From the NCBI GenBank assembly GCA_902782595.1, contig CACZNW010000064.1:1-28086 (forward strand): 28,086 nt of DNA. The letters run 5' to 3'. Below the pieces are notes generated by a model. The model searched no databases. It saw only the letters and a program-made list of their open reading frames with translations, and was not told the DNA's origin. Both the position numbers and the translations under genes were made by a program. The DNA is from an uncultured Methanobrevibacter sp. Its GTDB lineage: Archaea > Methanobacteriota > Methanobacteria > Methanobacteriales > Methanobacteriaceae. This document shows, one piece after another, positions 22,465 to 28,086 of this stretch (position 1 is the stretch's first letter; every line of letters begins with the position of its first letter).

Positions 22465-23511
22465 CTATGAGTAACCGGAGAATTTCCTAACAAATGGAAT
22501 CTTAGATAGAATTACAACTATTATCCAGGAAATTAAAAATATAGATGATGTTAAAACAACAAAATAAATACACATTTCTTTTCCAGTTAATGGTAAACCA
22601 TGAATATACCAATCACAAAATAACATTAATGTTCTATTAATCAAATACATTCCATAACTTGCTTTACTAACAGAAATAATGAATTTTTTAATATTATCTT
22701 TTTGCAGAACATTCTTTACACTATTATAAAATCCAAAATTACTTTTATACAGATATTTTATAAAAACAAAAAGTGAAGATGTTTGAATAACTTCAAAAAT
22801 GCCAACACGTATCCAACTTGAATGGAGATTATTATTATAGCAAACGAAATTTGATATAAACTCATGAGGAATATAATTTAAAACACATAATGATTTTAAA
22901 ACAGAAACTAAGATAAATATGGATAATGAAATAGCAATTATACTATTGACATTTAATTTAAATTCCTTTACAGAAAAGTAATATCCTAAAATTAAATAAC
23001 TTATAGGTCCAACAAAAAAGTTTAAGTCAATATAATTTTCTATTTTCAAAATAAATAAAAACTGATATATGGTTAATGAAATTAAAATCATTGCAACAAA
23101 AAATTCCAATTCTGAAAATTTTGAATTGACAATGAACTTATTTATAATAGGAATTGAAAGATAAACACCAATTATCATCCAGAAATACCAGTTATAACCT
23201 AAAACATTAAAATCCCCGTCTCTTAAAACTATCATATGAATAATTAAATAAAATATAAACGGATAGATTAATCTAACCCATTTCTTTTTAAAAAAAGAAT
23301 TTAATTCAATATCACGGTTCAACAAAAGAGCACCGGAAATCATTAAAAATAATGGAACAGCAGGCCGGGTTATTTCCGCCAAAGCATAGAAATCAAAATG
23401 TAAGATTTGCTGACCATCCATCCAAATTTGAAAAACATGTAATGAAATCACAAATAATATTGCAATGAATTTTAATGCATCAATATATTCAATTCTGTTT
23501 TTAACTACGAT
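22465..23511 (-). CDS. Membrane acyltransferase (acyltransferase family 3), start codon apparently ATC
   Basis: A polytopic O-acyltransferase (about ten membrane segments) that adds acetyl or similar groups to surface sugars. The frame has a GTG at 23451, but the family N-terminus is encoded further up: R-I-E-Y-I-D-A-L-K-F-I-A-I-L-F then V-I-S-L-H, which includes the first membrane helix and conserved His. That stretch is in frame back to a TGA at 23514-23512, and the only codon at the right distance (5 bases) after AGGTGA is ATC at 23511-23509. The gene is therefore either started at a non-standard codon or has lost its ATG by one base change. The full protein would be 348 residues. It lies 18 bases after the UDP-glucose dehydrogenase gene. 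Confidence 0.75.
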   Translation of the reverse strand: MVVKNRIEYIDALKFIAILFVISLHVFQIWMDGQQILHFDFYALAEITRPAVPLFLMISGALLLNRDIELNSFFKKKWVRLIYPFIFYLIIHMIVLRDGDFNVLGYNWYFWMIIGVYLSIPIINKFIVNSKFSELEFFVAMILISLTIYQFLFILKIENYIDLNFFVGPISYLILGYYFSVKEFKLNVNSIIAISLSIFILVSVLKSLCVLNYIPHEFISNFVCYNNNLHSSWIRVGIFEVIQTSSLFVFIKYLYKSNFGFYNSVKNVLQKDNIKKFIISVSKASYGMYLINRTLMLFCDWYIHGLPLTGKEMCIYFVVLTSSIFLISWIIVVILSKIPFVRKFSGYS

Positions 23512-23529
23512 TCAAATCACCTGATTAAA

Positions 23530-24852
23530 TCAACATCCAATCTGATACAATTCAAAGCCTCGGCCGGTTATTTTTTTATCGTAAATATTCCTTCCATCAA
23601 AAATTACATTCTCTTTTAGTTTACTATATAACAAATCAAAATCAGGATTTCTAAATTCTTTCCATTCTGTGATTAAAATTAATCCATCACAATCAACAAT
23701 AGCCCCATAACGGTTAGAAACAAATTCAATTGAATTTAAATATTTCTCATCAATTGTTTTTTTAAATTCATCAATTGCCTGAGGATCATATGCTTTTATT
23801 TTTGCACCTTTTTGAATAAGTGATGAAATTACTTCAAGTGATGTAGCTTCACGTACATCATCAGTACCAGGTTTAAAGGCAAGTCCCCAAATTCCAAAAG
23901 TCCGACCATTTAAATCGTCACCAAATCTTGCAACTACCTTATTTACCAGGACCTTCTTTTGATTTAAATTAACCTTTTCAACATTGGACAGTATCAACGG
24001 CTGATAACCAACATTTTCAGCAGTGTTTATCAAAGCCTGGACATCTTTTGGAAAACAGCTCCCGCCATATCCGCAACCGGCATATATAAAATCATAACCA
24101 ATACGTTTATCTGAACCAATTCCCAAACGAACCTGGCGAATATCGGCACCTGTAAGTTCACAAATATTAGCTATTTCATTCATGAATGATATTTTAGTTG
24201 CAAGCATTGCATTTGCAACATATTTTGTCATTTCAGATGATTTGATATCCATTAAAACAAATCTGTCATGATTGAGGACAAATGAAGAGTACAAATCCTT
24301 TAAGGTATCAAAAACCTCATCCTTTTCAGCACCAATCACAACACGGTCGGGATGCATGCAATCCTCAATGGCCCTTCCTTCCTTTAAAAATTCCGGGTTG
24401 GAGGCAATGTCAATTTTAACTGAAGAATTATTTTTGTCCAATACCTCTTCAATGTGTTGTTTAACTTCAAAACACGTACCGATTGGAACAGTGGATTTGA
24501 TTACCACCAGAGAATCGTGAGAAATATTTTCAGCAATATCCGTTGCTGCTGAGAAAATATAATCCAGATTAGCGGAACCGTCACTTGCCATTGGAGTTCC
24601 AACAGCGATGAAAATTATATTTGTATCATCAAGTGCATCTTTAATGTTGGTTGTAAATATCAAATCTCCTTTTTCCTGACCATTTTTAACCATTGTACCT
24701 AAATGGGGCTCAAAAATTGGTAGAATTCCATTTTTTAAACCTTCAATTTTTGCCTCATCAATATCAACGCAATAAACTTTATTTCCCATTTTAGAAAAAC
24801 ATGCTCCAGTTACAAGACCAACATAACCAGTTCCAATAACAGTAATATTCAT
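23530..24852 (-). CDS. UDP-glucose 6-dehydrogenase
   Basis: Oxidises UDP-glucose to UDP-glucuronate with two NAD+ in the cytoplasm. 440 residues, the usual length. N-terminal Rossmann motif G-T-G-Y-V-G at 7-12, A-V-G-T-P near 83-87, K-S-T-V-P near 119-123, central S-N-P-E-F-L-K-E-G-R-A-I near 151-162, and catalytic C266 in G-G-S-C-F-P-K-D. A related UDP-ManNAc or GDP-mannose dehydrogenase is not fully excluded, but the N-terminus M-N-I-T-V-I-G-T-G-Y-V-G-L-V-T-G-A-C-F and the F-L-K-E-G-R-A-I-E-D block are those of UDP-glucose enzymes. ATG 24852 has AGGTG 8 bases upstream. It heads the surface-polysaccharide locus and would supply glucuronate, or precursors from it, to the transferases downstream. 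Confidence 0.9.
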   Translation of the reverse strand: MNITVIGTGYVGLVTGACFSKMGNKVYCVDIDEAKIEGLKNGILPIFEPHLGTMVKNGQEKGDLIFTTNIKDALDDTNIIFIAVGTPMASDGSANLDYIFSAATDIAENISHDSLVVIKSTVPIGTCFEVKQHIEEVLDKNNSSVKIDIASNPEFLKEGRAIEDCMHPDRVVIGAEKDEVFDTLKDLYSSFVLNHDRFVLMDIKSSEMTKYVANAMLATKISFMNEIANICELTGADIRQVRLGIGSDKRIGYDFIYAGCGYGGSCFPKDVQALINTAENVGYQPLILSNVEKVNLNQKKVLVNKVVARFGDDLNGRTFGIWGLAFKPGTDDVREATSLEVISSLIQKGAKIKAYDPQAIDEFKKTIDEKYLNSIEFVSNRYGAIVDCDGLILITEWKEFRNPDFDLLYSKLKENVIFDGRNIYDKKITGRGFELYQIGC

Positions 24853-24877
24853 TTCTTTAACACCTATCTATGTATTT

Positions 24878-24900
24878 ATATAACCATTCATATACTCTTT
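24878..24900 (-). promoter_or_regulatory. Probable TATA elements upstream of UDP-glucose dehydrogenase
   Basis: The minus strand shows GGTTATATAAA (24888-24878) and GAGTATATGAAT (24900-24889). The nearer box would put the transcript start very close to the AGGTG ribosome site, so the further one fits better. Confidence 0.35.
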
Positions 24901-24950
24901 TTGAATTAATATTATCAGCGAATCGGAAGGCAATTATACCTTCAATTTTT

Positions 24951-24994
24951 AAAAAAATAAAATATCAGTACTCAAAGTTAAAATGTTTGAGTAC
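24951..24994 (-). terminator. Hairpin terminator of the zinc-ribbon gene, overlapping its stop codon
   Basis: GTACTCAAA (24994-24986 read on the minus strand) pairs exactly with TTTGAGTAC (24976-24968), a 9-bp stem around a 9-base loop in which the stop TAA (24980-24978) lies. TGATATTTTA and then T7 (24957-24951) follow. Confidence 0.7.
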
Positions 24995-25640
24995 CGCTTT
25001 CAGGACTTAAACTTACGCTTCTGGAATCCAATAATTTTCCTGCTGAATCGTATAAATTAATTTCAGCAAAATCAGGGAAGTACTTGTATGCATCTGCACT
25101 TCTCACCTCAATATATCCAGATGAATCAACAGTTTTCGGAACCATATTTCCATTATTTAAAGTACTGCCGTCACGTGAATAGAATATCTGTATTGTCACG
25201 TCTTCACCGGCATACTCAGGACCCACATAAATTGATGCATATGTTTTGTCTTCAAGTTCACTGCCCGTGCTAAAACTTCCTCCCAGTATAGTCATGTCGG
25301 ACTTTTCAGGAGTGCTTTTAACGGCATTAGTAACCTGAGTGCTTTCTTCCTGTTCTGGTTCATCACTTTGAGAAATAGTTTGATTGTCATGAGGCTGTTG
25401 TGTATCATTACTTTGATTTGAACCGAAAGCTGAAATATAAACAAAAGCTCCAGCTAGAACAATTACAACAATCACCAATGCAATAATAATATATTTGCTA
25501 GTATTACTGCCGGATTTGGATTCATTCATTGAATTAATCATGTTTTCATGATTAATTGTTTTCTTTTTGAGTGGTGTTCCGCATTTTTTACAGAATTTTG
25601 CAGAATCATTATTTTCACTATCACACTTAGGACAACGCAT
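24978..25640 (-). CDS. Zinc-ribbon membrane-anchored protein, function unknown
   Basis: A 220-residue protein. A cytoplasmic zinc ribbon at the N-terminus has C3, C6, C17 and C20 (C-P-K-C and C-K-K-C), then a basic linker, one membrane segment at about 50-71 (I-I-I-A-L-V-I-V-V-I-V-L-A-G-A-F-V-Y-I), a low-complexity S/Q/D/T linker to about 115, and an outer domain of about 105 residues with T-I-L-G-G-S-F-S-T-G, V-T-I-Q-I-F-Y-S-R-D-G and V-S-L-S-P-E-S-G, likely a beta-sandwich. This architecture is widespread in methanogens. ATG 25640 has a strong GAGGTGA site. It is a single-gene unit with its own hairpin terminator; the function is not known. Confidence 0.75.
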   Translation of the reverse strand: MRCPKCDSENNDSAKFCKKCGTPLKKKTINHENMINSMNESKSGSNTSKYIIIALVIVVIVLAGAFVYISAFGSNQSNDTQQPHDNQTISQSDEPEQEESTQVTNAVKSTPEKSDMTILGGSFSTGSELEDKTYASIYVGPEYAGEDVTIQIFYSRDGSTLNNGNMVPKTVDSSGYIEVRSADAYKYFPDFAEINLYDSAGKLLDSRSVSLSPESGTQTF

Positions 25641-25859
25641 TACTTATCACCTCAAAATAACAAGTAGTTAATAATAGTTTATTACCAATATTAAATAAAT
25701 TTATTGTTTCATGTAGACTAACAGAATATTAAATTAAAAAATTGAAACCCTCCACAACCATATAAAATATACAACTAATATAAACAAATTAATGATAAAA
25801 ACTATGTGTTTAATTAATCATAAATGCAAGTAAATTAAATTAAAATTACAGCAATAAAC
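25641..25859. other. Intergenic spacer, AT-rich, no gene seen
   Basis: About 220 bases between the ABC transporter operon terminator and the zinc-ribbon gene. It must hold the latter's promoter; several A/T runs could serve as TATA box, none clearly best. No RNA gene is recognised. Confidence 0.4.
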
Positions 25860-25890
25860 AAAAAAAAGGAATGATTAAAAAATTAATCAT
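25860..25890 (-). terminator. Hairpin terminator of the amino-acid transporter operon, overlapping the stop codon
   Basis: ATGATTAA and TTAATCAT (25890-25883 and 25878-25871 read on the minus strand) form an 8-bp stem around a 4-base TTTT loop; the stop TAA (25885-25883) is the end of the 5' arm. TTCC and T8 (25867-25860) follow. Confidence 0.65.
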
Positions 25891-26566
25891 AAAATTTACC
25901 TAAAAATTCTTTCATCCTCTTATTATCAGATGAGAAAACCTCTCCAGGCGAACCTTCCTCGACAATAACTCCGCCATCCATAAAAATAATGGTGTCAGCT
26001 ACATTACGAGCAAAAGCCATTTCGTGAGTAACAATAACCATAGTCATATTTTCAGCCGCAAGATCACGTATTACAGTTAGAATCTCACCGGTCAACTCTG
26101 GATCCAAAGCTGAAGTAGGTTCATCAAAGAATAAAATATCAGGATTCATTGCAAGCGCCCTTGCAATTGATACACGCTGCTGCTGACCTCCGGATAACTC
26201 ACAGGGATAAGCATCCTCTTTATCTTCAAGACCCATTTTTTTAAGTAAATCTCTTGCATGTTCAAAAACTTCACTTTTATCTCTCTTTTGAACACGAATC
26301 GGTGCATTAGTAATGTTTTTCATCACGGAGTGATGAGGGAACAGATTGAAATTCTGGAACACCAACCCAAAAGTTCCATCAAAATGAATTTCACCACTAT
26401 CTTCGGTTTCCAAATCGGTTATGCATCTAAGTAATGTTGACTTACCCGAACCGGACGGTCCTATAATAGCTAAAACCTCACCTTTTTCAACACTTAGAGA
26501 AATATCCTTTAAGACAACATTATCATCAAAACTCTTTTTAAGATTTTTAACTTCAAGCAAACTCAT
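25883..26566 (-). CDS. Polar amino-acid ABC transporter, ATPase subunit
   Basis: A 227-residue ABC ATPase. Walker A G-P-S-G-S-G-K-S-T is at 36-44, Q-loop Q71, signature L-S-G-G-Q at 124-128, Walker B I-L-F-F-D-E-P at 144-150, D-loop S-A-L-D, and switch histidine in V-T-H-E near 180. The family (GlnQ/HisP, PAAT) usually has about 240 residues; here the segment between Walker A and the Q-loop is about ten residues short (H-F-D-G-T-F-G-L-V-F-Q), with no loss of motifs. It energises uptake through the permease encoded 8 bases upstream. ATG 26566 has AGGTGA 4-5 bases before it. Last gene of the three-gene operon. Confidence 0.93.
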   Translation of the reverse strand: MSLLEVKNLKKSFDDNVVLKDISLSVEKGEVLAIIGPSGSGKSTLLRCITDLETEDSGEIHFDGTFGLVFQNFNLFPHHSVMKNITNAPIRVQKRDKSEVFEHARDLLKKMGLEDKEDAYPCELSGGQQQRVSIARALAMNPDILFFDEPTSALDPELTGEILTVIRDLAAENMTMVIVTHEMAFARNVADTIIFMDGGVIVEEGSPGEVFSSDNKRMKEFLGKFYD

Positions 26567-26574
26567 AATATCAC

Positions 26575-27225
26575 CTATTCATAATAATCCAATCTTTTTT
26601 CTAAGCGTTCCATTACAAATGCAACAATCATATTGAACAGATAATAGAAAATACCTGCAACAAGCAATGCAGCAATTGAAGCATCTGCCGCAGCAATTTG
26701 TTTAGCTACTGTAAACATTTCCGGAATTGCAATAACAAAAGATAGAGAAGTATCCTTAACAAGCGTAATTACTTCATTGGTTACAGCAGGAAGAATTACT
26801 TTAAATACCTGAGGCATAATAATTATGAAAAATGTTTCCAATTTTGAATAACCGAGTACCTGTGCAGCTTCATATTGACCGCTATTAATAGATTCAATTC
26901 CTCCCCTATAAATTTCAGCAAAGTATGCCGCATAATTCATAGTGAATGCAATAATTACTGCAACGAATCTATAATCAGCAGAAAGGCTGATTCCAAACAG
27001 ATAATATGGTGCAAAGAATACTACAATTAACTGTAACATCAATGGTGTTCCCCTCATAATTGAGATGTATATCTTCATTAACCATCTGACAGGTCCAAAA
27101 TTACTCATTCTTCCTCCGGCAATTACTAAACCAAGAGGAAGAGAGAATAATAGAGTAAGTAAGAATATCTCAACCGAGGTAACCATACCCCCAAGCAATT
27201 GTGAAATTACATTACCCAATATCAT
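26575..27225 (-). CDS. Polar amino-acid ABC transporter, permease subunit
   Basis: A 216-residue integral membrane protein of the HisMQ/GlnP type with about five membrane segments. The family hallmarks are R-G-T-P-L-M-L-Q at about 59-66, the Y-x-A-E-I-Y-R-G-G-I-E-S-I block at about 99-112, and G-Q-Y-E-A-A-Q-V-L-G-Y-S near 116-127, the loop that contacts the ATPase. It most likely forms a homodimer, since only one permease gene is present. ATG 27225 follows GGGGAG. The gene lies 31 bases after the binding-protein gene and 8 before the ATPase gene. Confidence 0.93.
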   Translation of the reverse strand: MILGNVISQLLGGMVTSVEIFLLTLLFSLPLGLVIAGGRMSNFGPVRWLMKIYISIMRGTPLMLQLIVVFFAPYYLFGISLSADYRFVAVIIAFTMNYAAYFAEIYRGGIESINSGQYEAAQVLGYSKLETFFIIIMPQVFKVILPAVTNEVITLVKDTSLSFVIAIPEMFTVAKQIAAADASIAALLVAGIFYYLFNMIVAFVMERLEKRLDYYE

Positions 27226-27256
27226 TTAATAATTCTCCCCGTAAAACCAATCTAAT

Positions 27257-28086
27257 TTATTTTGTAATTAAAGAACCTGGCACACCAGCATCACTGTAGT
27301 TTTCAGCGATTTTAGCTACAGTACCATCAGCAAACATTTCGTCTAAAGTTGCTTGTACCTTATCTTTTAATGCATCATTTCCTTTTTTAAATCCAACACC
27401 ATATTGTTCTGATGAAATAGGATCTTTTAAAATAGTGAATGCATCAGGGTTGTCTTTAGAAGATACCTGGTACTGTGCTACACCAATATCTATAGCTACA
27501 GCATCACATACTCCAGATTCCAAATCCATAAATGCAGTATTATAATCAGCAACTTGATTTAAGTTTGCGAATTTATCTGCTAATGTTTTGTTATCTCCTT
27601 CAAGTGCAGCCAATGCTGAAGAGTCTTTTTGTGTTTCTACAGTTTTACCTGCCAAATCATCTAATGACTTAATTCCAGAATCGGATTTTACAACAACTAC
27701 CTGTTTGTTGTCAATATATGGTTCTGACCAGGTGTAGTCGTTTTCCCTACCGTTTATAGTAAATCCGTTCCAAATACAGTCGATAGACCCTGAGTCAATT
27801 TCTGCATCTTTAGCATCCCAATCGATTGGTTGTGCTTTAAAGGTCCAATTGTTTCTTTTACAAACTTCTTTTGCTAAGTCTAAGTCGAAACCAACATAGT
27901 TTCCACTGTCGTCCTTATATCCGTAAGGAGGGAATTCAGCATCGAATCCTACGATGAAAGTATCTTCATCATTGGCAGTAGCATTGCTTGAATCATTTCC
28001 CCCTCCTAAAAAGTCAAATAAACCAGCGCTTGCAGTACCCATAACTAAGAAAGCTACTAATACTAAAGCAAATATAATACCTATCT
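27257..28086 (-). CDS. Polar amino-acid ABC transporter, substrate-binding protein (5' end outside window)
   Basis: A periplasmic-binding-protein-like (SBP_bac_3) protein. The reading frame runs on past the ATG at 28042 to the window edge and encodes a hydrophobic segment, I-G-I-I-F-A-L-V-L-V-A-F-L-V, then M-G-T-A-S-A, so the ATG at 28042 is inside a signal peptide and the true start lies beyond base 28086. Cleavage after A-S-A is likely; no lipobox cysteine is seen. The mature part shows G-F-D-A-E-F-P-P-Y-G-Y near its start and G-F-D-L-D-L-A-K-E-V, the amino-acid binding signature, and Y-G-V-G-F-K-K-G near the end. The exact amino acid is not predictable. It is the first gene of the operon seen here. 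Confidence 0.92.
   Translation of the reverse strand, partial: IGIIFALVLVAFLVMGTASAGLFDFLGGGNDSSNATANDEDTFIVGFDAEFPPYGYKDDSGNYVGFDLDLAKEVCKRNNWTFKAQPIDWDAKDAEIDSGSIDCIWNGFTINGRENDYTWSEPYIDNKQVVVVKSDSGIKSLDDLAGKTVETQKDSSALAALEGDNKTLADKFANLNQVADYNTAFMDLESGVCDAVAIDIGVAQYQVSSKDNPDAFTILKDPISSEQYGVGFKKGNDALKDKVQATLDEMFADGTVAKIAENYSDAGVPGSLITK

Noticed and set aside
23449..23451. GTG as real start of the acyltransferase
   Set aside because: It would cut the first membrane helix, whose sequence is intact upstream, and it has no ribosome site.
1..28086. tRNA, rRNA, CRISPR array or insertion sequence
   Set aside because: Looked for by eye; no cloverleaf, regular spaced repeats or transposase gene found beyond the possible nuclease tail at 1-71.

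Overview
The window looks like a piece of a methanogen chromosome of the order Methanobacteriales, most likely Methanobrevibacter or a close relative. The evidence is the low GC content, archaeal promoters (TATA boxes) with GGTGA-type ribosome sites, and diagnostic archaeal genes: the aroA'/aroB' pair of the alternative shikimate entry, archaeal-type CCA-adding enzyme, pantoate kinase of archaeal CoA synthesis, and an FprA-type F420H2 oxidase. The species cannot be fixed from this sequence alone. Nearly all genes lie on the minus strand; only a gene tail at the left edge and a two-gene PHP unit (8885-10015) are on the plus strand.

Region 1 (1-5315) is a housekeeping operon read right to left: aroA', aroB', thpR, cca and a MATE exporter. 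It ends in a hairpin shared with the converging tail of a probable Rpn/PD-(D/E)XK nuclease gene. Region 2 (5642-6998) holds pantoate kinase overlapping a small methyltransferase of unknown target. Region 3 (7045-8819) is an oxygen-defence pair, a flavodoxin and an FprA flavodiiron protein, divergent from a PHP phosphoesterase. The PHP gene is followed by a small gene that appears frameshifted in a 7-A run. A small winged-helix regulator follows at 10169-10432.

Region 4 (10739-24852) is a surface-polysaccharide locus: UDP-glucose dehydrogenase, a membrane acyltransferase, then a tight series of glycosyltransferases (21149 gene, a double GT2, two single GT2s, a 945-residue GT2-GT4 fusion), a 76-residue coiled-coil protein, a polytopic GT-C-like enzyme and one more GT2. 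Several of the glycosyltransferases carry lysine-rich coiled-coil tails, and three of these end in a common S-x-S-W-x-V-T motif. The fusion carries a part resembling bacterial TagE-type teichoic-acid glucosyltransferases. No flippase or polymerase is visible. The parts fit a pathway that makes UDP-glucuronate, builds a glycan with many sequential transferases, and acylates it.

Region 5 (24978-28086) holds a zinc-ribbon membrane protein and a polar amino-acid ABC transporter operon (binding protein cut by the window edge, permease, ATPase). Two recurring points deserve attention. Several transcription units end with a hairpin whose stem contains or touches the stop codon, followed by a T tract. 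Two genes show apparent damage or unusual starts: the frameshift at about 9576-9604 and an ATC where the acyltransferase start codon should be (23509-23511).
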